From CAVVWJ01 sp964475685 (lineage in GTDB: Bacteria > Gemmatimonadota > Gemmatimonadetes > Gemmatimonadales > GWC2-71-9), in assembly GCA_964475685.1 (NCBI GenBank), contig CAYYXP010000185.1, positions 1 to 41,485 on the forward strand: 41,485 bases of DNA. The letters are read 5' to 3'. Shown here piece by piece: positions 15,752-23,552 of this stretch; position 1 is the stretch's first letter, and the number at the start of each line of letters is the position of its first letter. The notes under the pieces were generated by a model. It was not told the DNA's origin. It ran no database searches and saw only the letters and a program-made list of their open reading frames with translations. The translations under genes and the position numbers were made by a program.

Positions 15752-17244
15752 GCCAGAGTCTCGATGAGCGCCCGGGCCTTGTCCAGCGTCTCGCGATACT
15801 CCAGCTCGGGGTCCGAATCGGCGACGATGCCGCCGCCCGCCTGGAAGTATACCTGCCCCTCCAGGGCCACATAGGTGCGGATCACGATGCTCGTATCCAT
15901 GGCGCCGGAAGTGCTCACATACCCGACCGATCCGCAGTAGACCCCCCGGCGGGTCGGCTCCAGCTCGGCAATGATCTCCATCGCGCGCACCTTGGGGGCG
16001 CCGGTGATGGACCCGCCTGGGAAGGCCGCGCGAAGAAGCCCGACGGCGTCGGCTCCGGGCTCCAGCTCCCCCACCACCGTGGAGACGAGATGGTGGACCG
16101 TCGGATGCTGCTCCAGCGCGAACAGCTCGGGCACCCGAACCGTCCCCGGCCGGCACACCCGTGAAAGATCGTTCCGCAGGAGGTCAACGATCATCACGTT
16201 CTCCGCTCTATCCTTGTCGCTCTCGGCAAGCGCCCGGCCGAGCGCGGCGTCGTGCATCGGCCCGAGCCCGCGGGGGCGGGTTCCCTTGATCGGCCGGGTC
16301 TCCACCTTCCGGCCGTTCTCCTCGAGGAGGAGAAACCGCTCCGGCGACGCGCTCAGGACCACGACCTCGCCGAAATCGAGATAGGCGGCGAAGGGGGCCG
16401 GGTTCCTCCGGCGCAGCTTTCCATATAGATCGAAAGGGGCCTGGGTCAGTGGCGCTTGGAATCGCTGCGACAGGTTGGCCTGGAAGATGTCCCCCGCCAC
16501 GATGTATTCTCGGACCCGCGCGACCGCGTCCAGATACCCCCGGTGGGTAAAGGTCGACCGGAGCCCGATCCGCTCCGCGTTCTCCACGCCGATCACCGGA
16601 TAGGTCGGAGCGGGAGGAGGCCTCCGCTCGCTCCTTTCGGGTGGGGGAGGCGGCCTGCTTCCGTTCCGGCCCGGCGCCGGCCGCCGGAGCCGTTCCCGCA
16701 CCATCTCCAGCCGCTCCCTGGCACGGAGCTCGCGCCCCGACCCCGTTTCCGGAATGCCGGTCGAGATGATCCACGCCGTGCCCAGCCGGTGGTCCCAGGC
16801 AATGACCCAGTCGTAGAGCCCCAGCTGCACGTCGGGAATGGCGAGGTCGTCGTGCCGGGGGGCAGGGAGCCGCTCCAGCAGGGCGCCGTAGTCGTATCCG
16901 ATATAGCCCGCCGCGCCGCCCTGGAACGGCGGGAGGCCGGAGATGGCCTCCGAGGCGTGCGGCCGGAGCAGGTCGCGCACTGCGAGCAACGGGTCGCCGG
17001 TGCTCTTCGTCGTCGCGCCGCCGTGCCTGATGACGTCGATGTTGCTGCCACGGCTCCGGACCACGAGCGCCGGGTCCGCGGAGAGAAAGGAATAGCGGCC
17101 GAGCGGATGGACTTCCGAGTGGGCCGTGCCGGTGGCGCTGTCAAGGAAGAGGAGGAAGGGGAGATCGAGAAAGCGGGCCACGATCTCGATCGGTTCCTCC
17201 GCCTCCCCGAGGTTCTCGACCAGCGGGGTCTGCCCGTCGCTCAT
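15748..17244 (-). CDS. pabB: Aminodeoxychorismate synthase component I (PabB)
   Basis: 498 residues from ATG at 17244 (ATGA overlap with the preceding gene). Chorismate-binding domain with FQANLSQRF, RPIKGTRPRG, ENVMIVDLLRNDL and FPGGSITGAPK. Lys320 in PIKGT is the PabB-specific nucleophile; TrpE has Ala there. This argues for p-aminobenzoate rather than anthranilate synthesis. A Pro/Arg-rich linker (about 205-230) separates the N-terminal lobe from the catalytic half. Together with PabA it probably makes PABA for beta-RFAP synthase next door. Confidence 0.93.
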   Translation of the reverse strand: MSDGQTPLVENLGEAEEPIEIVARFLDLPFLLFLDSATGTAHSEVHPLGRYSFLSADPALVVRSRGSNIDVIRHGGATTKSTGDPLLAVRDLLRPHASEAISGLPPFQGGAAGYIGYDYGALLERLPAPRHDDLAIPDVQLGLYDWVIAWDHRLGTAWIISTGIPETGSGRELRARERLEMVRERLRRPAPGRNGSRPPPPPERSERRPPPAPTYPVIGVENAERIGLRSTFTHRGYLDAVARVREYIVAGDIFQANLSQRFQAPLTQAPFDLYGKLRRRNPAPFAAYLDFGEVVVLSASPERFLLLEENGRKVETRPIKGTRPRGLGPMHDAALGRALAESDKDRAENVMIVDLLRNDLSRVCRPGTVRVPELFALEQHPTVHHLVSTVVGELEPGADAVGLLRAAFPGGSITGAPKVRAMEIIAELEPTRRGVYCGSVGYVSTSGAMDTSIVIRTYVALEGQVYFQAGGGIVADSDPELEYRETLDKARALIETLA

Positions 17245-18686
17245 TGGCCCTCGGTTCGCCGGGCCCCGGCGTTGCCGAGCCGGCCCCGGCGGGGGGCGAT
17301 CTTCACGTGCTCCGATTTCACGTCGTCGGGCGGTGTGAGGTAGCCCCAGTCGAGCGATCCCTCCTGCCGATAGGTCTTGCGCAAGGTGACGGCGAGCTTC
17401 GCCTTCATCAGCTCCCGGCCGAGGTAGAAGGCGTGGGCGGGATCGTCCACGTCGAGCTGCCGGAAAATCTCCTGGATGTCGGTGCCCCGGACGAACAGCC
17501 GATCGTTGAAGACGGTGATGGTTTCCCGATCGGCAAAGATCCGGAAATTGGGGTCCTTCACCGCTGCGTGCAGCTGGCGCAGATCCTCCTCGCCGTACTC
17601 CAGGACCTTCCGGTCCTTGATGGTCAACAGGCGGTCGTCCACGCCCTTGGGGAGGGTCCGGCGGGACACCGCGTGGTGCATGAGCCGGCGGGCGATGTCG
17701 ATCTCGCGCACGGCGCCCCGGGCCCAGGGAGTCACCTCGGTCGTCAGCACGGCGCGCACACCGGTCTCCTCGCAGATCGCGATCAGCAGCGCGTTGACCC
17801 CGGTGGTGTCGGCGCTGGTGAGCTCGGTGATGTTCCCGATGCCCATCAGCTTGGGCGCCTCCGGGTACCGCCGGTGAACCTCGGCGTACCGTTCCAGGGA
17901 GGCCATGAACCCGAAGCCGATCGGCTCGATCACGGGGTCGATCAGGTACGGCACGTTCCAGCGCTCGAGCGACTCCACGCTTCGCTCGAGGGTGTCGAGG
18001 CCCTCCCCGAAGTCGGGAACGACCACCATCCGTGCCCCGGTCCCGGCGAGCTCGCGGGCGACGTCGAGATTGGAGCCGTTCACGCTGAGCACCATTTCGG
18101 CGCCCGCCTCGACGGCGGTCCTGATCTCCGTCGGGTCGAAGCTGTCCACGCTCACGCGGATTCCGCGGGCGCGAAGGCCCCGGACGGCCTCGCCCAGCCC
18201 GGGGAAGGGGAGCCCCGGGGTGCACCCGACGTCGATGATGTCGGCTCCGCTCGAGGTGAAGTAGTCGGCCGCGGCGCGGAAGTCGGCGGGGGCCAGCTTC
18301 GGGGCGTTGTTGATCTCGGCGAGGATCTCGATGGCGTAGGGGCCGTAGCCGGATGCCGCCGCGGCTTTCCCGAAATACTCGGGAATCTCACGCAGATCCT
18401 TGGGGCCCTTCTCGACCGGTACCCCGGTCCGCTCGCTCACCGCCGAGGTGTCCCCTTCGCACAGCCCCGGAAGGAGCACCAGGTCGGTGCCCTCCGGAAC
18501 CTTGAGGAAGCGGGCGATCCACGGCGTCGTCATGAGCGCCGCGACCGTGATCTTAAGGACGGCGACCCGAGCCTCGAACTCGGGACCCATCCCGTCGAGA
18601 ACTCTCCTGAGCGCCGGTTCGGCCAGATGGCCGGTGACGAACAGGACCCGGCGGGGAGCTACCGTGGATCCCCCGACCGGACCCAC
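17241..18686 (-). CDS. Dihydropteroate-synthase-like protein (DUF6513 type) of H4MPT synthesis
   Basis: About 481 residues if GTG at 18686 is the start (28-nt overlap with the preceding gene; upstream reading to 18956 is antisense-like). A roughly 130-residue N-terminal domain (VLFVTGHLAEPALRRVL) precedes a TIM-barrel DHPS core: ADIIDVGCTPG, RVSVDSFDP, LSVNGSNLD, YLIDPVIEP and MGIGNITEL. Archaeal homologues act at the pterin-arylamine joining step of H4MPT synthesis. It differs from folate DHPS in its added N- and C-terminal domains. Role is inferred from family and from neighbours (beta-RFAP synthase, pabAB, carbinolamine dehydratase). Confidence 0.85.
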   Translation of the reverse strand: MGPVGGSTVAPRRVLFVTGHLAEPALRRVLDGMGPEFEARVAVLKITVAALMTTPWIARFLKVPEGTDLVLLPGLCEGDTSAVSERTGVPVEKGPKDLREIPEYFGKAAAASGYGPYAIEILAEINNAPKLAPADFRAAADYFTSSGADIIDVGCTPGLPFPGLGEAVRGLRARGIRVSVDSFDPTEIRTAVEAGAEMVLSVNGSNLDVARELAGTGARMVVVPDFGEGLDTLERSVESLERWNVPYLIDPVIEPIGFGFMASLERYAEVHRRYPEAPKLMGIGNITELTSADTTGVNALLIAICEETGVRAVLTTEVTPWARGAVREIDIARRLMHHAVSRRTLPKGVDDRLLTIKDRKVLEYGEEDLRQLHAAVKDPNFRIFADRETITVFNDRLFVRGTDIQEIFRQLDVDDPAHAFYLGRELMKAKLAVTLRKTYRQEGSLDWGYLTPPDDVKSEHVKIAPRRGRLGNAGARRTEGQ

Positions 18687-19024
18687 TTGTTCGGCGTGCC
18701 CTCGAGCGCTCCGCCCTGAGGCGGCTTCCACAGAACGTGGTCCTCGATCTTCCGGGCGAGGTCGAAATCCTTGTCGGTGATCCCGCCGGCGGCATGGTTC
18801 TGCAGCTTCACGATCACCCGGCCCCAGGTGACGGTCAGGTCGGGGTGATGGTACGCCGCCTCGGAGAGGTAGCCCACGGTGTTGACCAGCATGAGCGTTG
18901 TGGGCCACCCGTCGGTCTTGTAGACCCGGCGGATCCATCCATCCTCGTAGTACCACCCGGGCAGGGACTCCAGGCGTGTGGCGATTTCGGAATCGGAGTA
19001 GGTCTTGTCCTTGGTGGCTGGCAT
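18659..19024 (-). CDS. Pterin-4a-carbinolamine dehydratase (PhhB/DCoH)
   Basis: 121 residues, full-length for the family, with AAYHHPDLTVTWGRV followed by L.NHAAGGITDKDFDLA. The His-His-Pro and the distal His are the catalytic set. The family dehydrates or recycles pterin carbinolamines. In an H4MPT cluster without an aromatic amino-acid hydroxylase it is more likely a pterin biosynthesis or repair factor. It has a C-terminal tail of about 20 residues. It follows the SDR gene by 52 nt and overlaps the DHPS-like gene. Confidence 0.9.
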   Translation of the reverse strand: MPATKDKTYSDSEIATRLESLPGWYYEDGWIRRVYKTDGWPTTLMLVNTVGYLSEAAYHHPDLTVTWGRVIVKLQNHAAGGITDKDFDLARKIEDHVLWKPPQGGALEGTPNKWVRSGDPR

Positions 19025-19076
19025 GCTTGGTTCTCCTGTGAATTGACTGGTAGCTGGTAGCTGATGGCCACCCCCC

Positions 19077-19829
19077 TCACACCACTCCCCCGTTCACCAC
19101 CAGCGTCTGGCCCGTCACGAACGCCGAGGCGTCCGATGCCAGGAATACGGCGGCGCCGGCGAGATCTGCCGGCGCTCCCCAGCGCTTGAGCGGTGTCCGC
19201 TCGACCACCTCCCGGCGCCACTCCTCGGTCGCGCCCTCCCCGAACGACGTCTCGATGAAGCCCGGGGCCAGCACGTTGACCCGGATCTGTGGGGCGACCT
19301 TTCGCGCGAGCGACTTGCTGAAGCTCAGGATGCCGCCCTTCGCGGCGGAGTAGAGGGTCGGGTTCTCGCCGCCCATCCCGACTCCGACGTGGTCCCACGA
19401 CATGTTGATGATGACCCCGCCTCGCGGCTGCTCGTGCATGAGATCTACCGCGGCCCACGAGGCGAGGATCGTCCCCCGCAGGTCCACCCTCAGGAGGAGG
19501 TCGAGCTTCTCGCCGCGGCTCAGTCGCCCACCCTCCCCGGTCAGGATGTCGGCCCCCGCATTGTTGATCCACGCATCCACCCGCCCGAAGCGCGAGCGGA
19601 GCGCCTGGGCCAGCGACGCGATGTCCTCCTCGCGACCCACGTCGGCCTCGATGACCTCGACCCGGCGGCCGCGTTCCCGGATCAGCGCTGCCGTTGCCTC
19701 GGCGCCTTCCCGATTGCGCCGGTAGGTGATGGCAAGGTCGGCGCCGGCATCGGCACAGCCCACTGCTATGGCCCTGCCGATGCCGCTTGAAGCCCCGGTG
19801 ACGAGGACGTATTTCTCTTTGAGGTTCAC
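19077..19829 (-). CDS. Short-chain dehydrogenase/reductase (SDR)
   Basis: 250 residues from GTG at 19829, preceded by GGGAGGT; an ATG at 19877 would fall inside the predicted -10 box. Classical SDR: TGASSGIG nucleotide loop, NNAGAD, a serine (NMSWDH), YSAAKGG catalytic Tyr/Lys, and VLAPGFIET. It probably uses NAD(P)H. Sequence resembles glucose/3-oxoacyl reductase relatives and gives no substrate. Placement as the first gene before carbinolamine dehydratase and DHPS-like genes makes a FolM/PTR1-like pterin reductase role possible, since no known dihydromethanopterin reductase is in the window. That is inference. Confidence 0.8.
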   Translation of the reverse strand: MNLKEKYVLVTGASSGIGRAIAVGCADAGADLAITYRRNREGAEATAALIRERGRRVEVIEADVGREEDIASLAQALRSRFGRVDAWINNAGADILTGEGGRLSRGEKLDLLLRVDLRGTILASWAAVDLMHEQPRGGVIINMSWDHVGVGMGGENPTLYSAAKGGILSFSKSLARKVAPQIRVNVLAPGFIETSFGEGATEEWRREVVERTPLKRWGAPADLAGAAVFLASDASAFVTGQTLVVNGGVV

Positions 19830-19872
19830 GGACCTCCCATAGGTCTGGCCGCCGCGGTAACTTCTAAATCCT

Positions 19873-19900
19873 AACATATCAGCGCGTTAGCTTCTCACAA
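19873..19900 (-). promoter_or_regulatory. Promoter for the SDR-pabB-mptG operon
   Basis: Minus strand TTGTGA (19895-19900), 16-bp spacer, TATGTT (19873-19878); start near 19866, giving a leader of about 37 nt to the GTG at 19829. The 80-bp divergent gap also has to serve mfnB. Confidence 0.4.
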
Positions 19901-19909
19901 GGGAGTGTG

Positions 19910-20686
19910 ATGCGGCTGCTGGTGAGCGTGAGGTCGGCTGATGAGGTCGGAGCGGCCCTGGCCGGAGGCGCCGAGATCGTGGACGTGAAGGAACCCTCTC
20001 GGGGCACCCTCGGTGCGGCGGACATCGAGGTGGTGCGCGCAGTGGAGGGGCGCCTGCCGGCCGCCATCCCTCTGAGCGTGGCGCTGGGAGACCCGGCTGA
20101 CGAGGCGGTGGCAAGAGCCGCAGTTGGGCGGCTGGCGTCTCCGCGCCGGGTCGGCGAGGTGTACCTCAAGGTCGGCTTCGCGGGTGCCTCGGGCCGGCAA
20201 GGAGTCGTGAGGCAGCTCGCGGCCGCGCGCGACGAGGCCCGGCGCCTCGGATCACCCGCAATTGTCGCCGTGGCCTACGCCGACCATGCCCGCGCCCCCG
20301 CGCCCTCCCCGGCGGACGTCCTGTGGGCGGCGGCCCGCGCCGGGGCCACGGGCGTGCTGATTGATACCTTCGTCAAGGACGGCCGCGATCTCTTTGCGTC
20401 GGTCTCCGAGGAGGCCCTCGCGGAGTGGATCGCGGAGGCGCGCGCCTTGGGGCTGCTTGTGGCGGTCGCCGGCTCGCTCGGGCTCGACGCCATCGCCCGG
20501 GTGGCGGACGCCGGCCCCGATGTGATGGGAGTCCGTGGCGCCGCATGTGAGGGTGGACGTCTGGGCCGGGTCAGTGCCGAGCGGGTGCGCGACCTCCGCG
20601 CCGCCATCACGGCGATTGCAGCTCAGGCGGGCGAAGCGAGAATGCCGGGCAGCTCGCCGGCGCGGTTCCACGGCAGCAGGGTGTAG
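19910..20686 (+). CDS. mfnB: (5-formylfuran-3-yl)methyl phosphate synthase MfnB
   Basis: 258 residues from ATG at 19910 (AAGGGAG 4 nt before; the GTG one codon upstream is less well placed). TIM barrel that makes the furan ring of methanofuran from two glyceraldehyde-3-phosphate molecules. VDVKEP with Lys27, YLKVG with Lys87 and IDTFVKDG with Lys156 align with the catalytic lysines known for the archaeal enzyme. The C-terminal 20 residues run past the usual end and overlap the convergent mfnE-like gene by 64 nt. Confidence 0.93.
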   Translation: MRLLVSVRSADEVGAALAGGAEIVDVKEPSRGTLGAADIEVVRAVEGRLPAAIPLSVALGDPADEAVARAAVGRLASPRRVGEVYLKVGFAGASGRQGVVRQLAAARDEARRLGSPAIVAVAYADHARAPAPSPADVLWAAARAGATGVLIDTFVKDGRDLFASVSEEALAEWIAEARALGLLVAVAGSLGLDAIARVADAGPDVMGVRGAACEGGRLGRVSAERVRDLRAAITAIAAQAGEARMPGSSPARFHGSRV

Positions 20687-21198
20687 CGGAGACCCGCCGG
20701 GAGTACGGAGAGGAAACACCGGTCCACGATGTCGTCGCCGGAGACCGACGGCTTCACCAGCACCAGGTGGTCCGCATCGAGCGCCCCCGCCACGAACGCC
20801 GCCACACTGTCGCTGGTGGCGTCCCAGGTGTGGGGCAGGACGTCCGCGGCCCGCATCCATCGCGACGGGGCCAGGACCGCCACCCCCGCGGGGTCAACCG
20901 ACGCCGCCACTGCCCCGGCCTCTTCGACCAGCGTCGCCCCATCGATTCGCTCCAGCAGCGCGTGCGCGTACTGGTCCATGGCGAGCAACGCCATCCAGTG
21001 GGCCGCGTCGGCGGACAACCGGTGGGTCCGGCCAAACGCCCGCACAGCATCCGCGAACGGCCCGCCGCCGGGCACCACGACGATGGGGACGCTCCGGCCG
21101 GCTTCACCAATGGCGGTGCACACGAGGTCCAGCGCTCCCGGGATGGGGGCGAGCCCGCCACCTACTTTGATGGCAGCGAGGCGCCGGCGGGCGCTCAC
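20623..21198 (-). CDS. mfnE: Amino-acid-kinase-fold protein, MfnE-like furan phosphate kinase
   Basis: 191 residues. Begins AAIKVGGGLAP and contains VVVPGGGPFADAVR, the two glycine loops of the amino acid kinase superfamily, and HLVLVKPSVSG later. In methanogens MfnE phosphorylates [5-(aminomethyl)furan-3-yl]methyl phosphate to the diphosphate used by MfnF. Here it directly follows mfnF with an ATGA overlap and converges on mfnB, which supports this role over a generic kinase. Confidence 0.85.
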   Translation of the reverse strand: MSARRRLAAIKVGGGLAPIPGALDLVCTAIGEAGRSVPIVVVPGGGPFADAVRAFGRTHRLSADAAHWMALLAMDQYAHALLERIDGATLVEEAGAVAASVDPAGVAVLAPSRWMRAADVLPHTWDATSDSVAAFVAGALDADHLVLVKPSVSGDDIVDRCFLSVLPAGLRYTLLPWNRAGELPGILASPA

Positions 21199-22244
21199 GC
21201 CGTGCTCTCCGCGGGGTGAGTGGCCAGCAGCCAGGCCACGGCCGCGGCCGGCGCCGTCAGGGCCGCACCTCCCAGCCTCTCGCTCAACGCGACCGCCTCG
21301 AGCCCGGCTCGCTTCGCCGCTTCCATCGCAATGAAATCCCCGAGGCCGGTCACGACAGCCCGCGACACGGACGGCCAGCGCGCCCGCACCCTCTCGACGC
21401 CCGCGGCGACCTTGGCGAGCTGCGCTTCGGCCAGAGCGAGCGCGATGCCGTCAATCGCGGCATCGTCGAGGATCTCCCGGTCGGCGCAGACGAGTCGGGC
21501 CAGCCGCTCGCCGGCGAACTCGCGGGTGGGCGGGCGGCCGTCCGGCGTCGAAGAGGTGCAGGCATCGGCGTCGAGTCGGCCGAGCCACACCAGGGCGTCC
21601 CCGATGAGGGCGAAGCCCTCGGCCGACACGCCGGCGCGGCCGCCGGGAATCGGGACATCCTGCACCAGCGCCTCGGCAGGAGTGCGGAGCGCGCCGGTGT
21701 AGACCAACTCTCCGCTCTGGAGCCGCTCGGGGTCGGTCCGGCCCGCGGCGCGGACTTGGCCGCCGGCGATCGGGATGATGTCGGTCGTGGTGGTGCCGAT
21801 GTCGATCAGGATGGCGTCCGGCTCGAAGCTCGCGACGAGCGCGGCGGTCGCGGCCCAGTTGGATGCGGCGACATCGAGAGTTCGCCGCCTCGCCTCGCCC
21901 GGGGTGATGAACAGGCCGCCGACGGTGTGCACCGCGATCCGGTCGTGGGGAAAGGCCCGCTCCATCGCGTCGAGCACGAACCCCACTCCCTCCCGCTTGG
22001 TCCGGAATAGCTGAGAGAGCTCGGCCGTCATCGTGACGGCGTGGGCCATGATCCCCTCGCTTCCCAGCCGGTCCGCCAGCCGGTGGAGGGTGGGGACGAG
22101 CGCCTCGGGGTGCCGCTGCAACTCGTACGGCTCGGACCCGCTCCGCACGTTCGCCAGGCCGCCGGGGCCATCCACCCGGGCCGCCTTGGTGTTGACCCCT
22201 CCGATGTCCCAGCCGAGCACCGCTTCCCCGGCACGTCTGGTCAT
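21195..22244 (-). CDS. mfnF: Hydantoinase/oxoprolinase-like H4MPT-linked C1 protein, MfnF-like
   Basis: 349 residues of the ASKHA/hydantoinase A fold: VLGWDIGGVNTKAARV phosphate-1 loop, ILIDIGTTTTDIIPI phosphate-2 loop, and VTGLGDF near the C-terminus. In archaea this family includes MfnF, which joins the aminomethylfuran diphosphate to a glutamyl-tyramine to build the methanofuran core. The gene is 29 bp from the divergent hisA-like gene and overlaps mfnE. Confidence 0.88.
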   Translation of the reverse strand: MTRRAGEAVLGWDIGGVNTKAARVDGPGGLANVRSGSEPYELQRHPEALVPTLHRLADRLGSEGIMAHAVTMTAELSQLFRTKREGVGFVLDAMERAFPHDRIAVHTVGGLFITPGEARRRTLDVAASNWAATAALVASFEPDAILIDIGTTTTDIIPIAGGQVRAAGRTDPERLQSGELVYTGALRTPAEALVQDVPIPGGRAGVSAEGFALIGDALVWLGRLDADACTSSTPDGRPPTREFAGERLARLVCADREILDDAAIDGIALALAEAQLAKVAAGVERVRARWPSVSRAVVTGLGDFIAMEAAKRAGLEAVALSERLGGAALTAPAAAVAWLLATHPAESTA

Positions 22245-22273
22245 GGCCCGCTCCCGTGCGGTAGAATGGGGGT

Positions 22274-23062
22274 ATGGAAATCATTCCCGTGCTCGATCTC
22301 GCTGCCGGCGTGGCCGTGCATGCCCGCGCCGGCCGGCGGGACGGGTACGCCCCCGTTCAATCGGTGGTCGCCCCGGGCTCGGTGGGCGATCCCATCGCGC
22401 TGGTCCGCGGGTTCCGCGAGATCCTGGGTGCGAAAGCGTGCTATGTCGCCGACCTCGACGCGATCCAGGGAGGCGCGGTGCAGCGGGCCACTCTCGGGGA
22501 GCTTGCCCAACTGGAAGTCGGTGTGGCCGGGCCGCTGCTGGTGGACGCCGGCACCCACCAACTCAGCGGCGTGATCGAGGTCCTCTCGTGCGGCGCGAGT
22601 GACGTGGTGGTCGGGCTGGAGACACTCCGCGCCTTTGCCGATCTCGCCGCCATCGTACGGGAAGTGGGAACATCGCGCGTGCTGTTCAGTCTGGACATGA
22701 AGCTCGGCCGGCCGATGCTTCATCCCGCACTGGACTCCGGTGCGACCGCGGATCCGCTCGAACTGGCCGCCCGCGCAATGGAAGCGGGGGTCTCCGCCAT
22801 TCTGGTGCTGGATATTGGCCGGGTCGGCACCGGGTGTGGCGTGGATCTCGGGCTCGTGATGGGGCTGCGAAAGCGGTTTCCCTCTGTGCGGTTGCTCGCG
22901 GGCGGGGGCGTGCTGGCGCGGAGGGACCTCGATCGGATGCGAAGCGCGGGATGCGATGGAGCGCTGGTGGCGAGCGCCATTCACAGCGGCGCCATCACCT
23001 CGGCGGATGTGGCCGCTCTCGCGAATCCGCCTCGGGGCCCTCAGTCCCCGACGAGCGCCTGA
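22274..23062 (+). CDS. HisA/HisF-like TIM-barrel protein of the H4MPT cluster
   Basis: 262 residues. IIPVLDLAAGVAVHA, YVADLDAIQGG, LLVDAGT, LFSLDMKLG and LLAGGGV match the HisA/HisF beta/alpha barrel, with Asp8 and the central LDIGRVG Asp kept. It is not placed with any histidine genes, and the family variant with PVLDLA.G.AVHA..G is known from archaeal and methylotroph C1 clusters, where the substrate is unresolved. Likely in methanofuran or methanopterin synthesis. Ends with a 22-nt convergent overlap with the PTPS gene. Confidence 0.87.
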   Translation: MEIIPVLDLAAGVAVHARAGRRDGYAPVQSVVAPGSVGDPIALVRGFREILGAKACYVADLDAIQGGAVQRATLGELAQLEVGVAGPLLVDAGTHQLSGVIEVLSCGASDVVVGLETLRAFADLAAIVREVGTSRVLFSLDMKLGRPMLHPALDSGATADPLELAARAMEAGVSAILVLDIGRVGTGCGVDLGLVMGLRKRFPSVRLLAGGGVLARRDLDRMRSAGCDGALVASAIHSGAITSADVAALANPPRGPQSPTSA

Positions 23063-23544
23063 CGAAACGTGGCCGACTGCCCGTAGTTCTCCTCGACCTC
23101 GAGCTCCAGCAGCGTCAGGTGGGTGTAGCCCTCGCCGGCCAGCTCGTCCCGTACGCGAGTGCCGAGGTATTGGGCCAGCATTTCCGCCGTGGTGTTCTGG
23201 AGGTCCAGCATGGCGCAGTCGGAGCGGGGGAACACATAGGTCGGCGTGCCGAAGTAGTCCACCGCGATCCGGTCTCCTTCCTCGCGGTAGGCCAGCTTCG
23301 GATTGAGCCTGGGGAGCAGGACCTTGTGGTCGATCTCGTCCACCAGGCTCCGTGTGATACGCTTGAGCACGCTGAAATCGAGGACGAAGAGACACTCGGA
23401 GTCTACCGAGCCTTCCACCGCCACGCCCACGCGGTAGTTGTGTCCGTGAAGCGACTCGCACTGATGTCCCCGGAACGTGATGAAGTGCGCCGAGGAGAAC
23501 ACCAGGTAGTCCTTGCTGACCTGCACTCGAAAGTTGCTCTGCAC
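23041..23544 (-). CDS. 6-pyruvoyl-tetrahydropterin synthase/QueD-family protein (PTPS)
   Basis: 167 residues. Zinc ligands His20 (SSAHF), His33 and His35 (LHGH); catalytic Cys29 with an adjacent Glu30, giving the motif C-E-x-x-H-G-H. That combination is reported for dual-function members able to make 6-hydroxymethyl-dihydropterin as well as pyruvoyl or carboxy tetrahydropterin. It probably provides a pterin precursor for H4MPT. Last gene of the fae-fhc-mch run, 8 nt after the CitG-like gene. Confidence 0.9.
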   Translation of the reverse strand: MQSNFRVQVSKDYLVFSSAHFITFRGHQCESLHGHNYRVGVAVEGSVDSECLFVLDFSVLKRITRSLVDEIDHKVLLPRLNPKLAYREEGDRIAVDYFGTPTYVFPRSDCAMLDLQNTTAEMLAQYLGTRVRDELAGEGYTHLTLLELEVEENYGQSATFRQALVGD

Positions 23545-23552
23545 GCGTCCTC

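Noticed and set aside
15081..15872. N-terminal extension of the DUF447 protein
   Set aside because: Alternate frame over pabA; the family N-terminus begins at the TTG at 15080.
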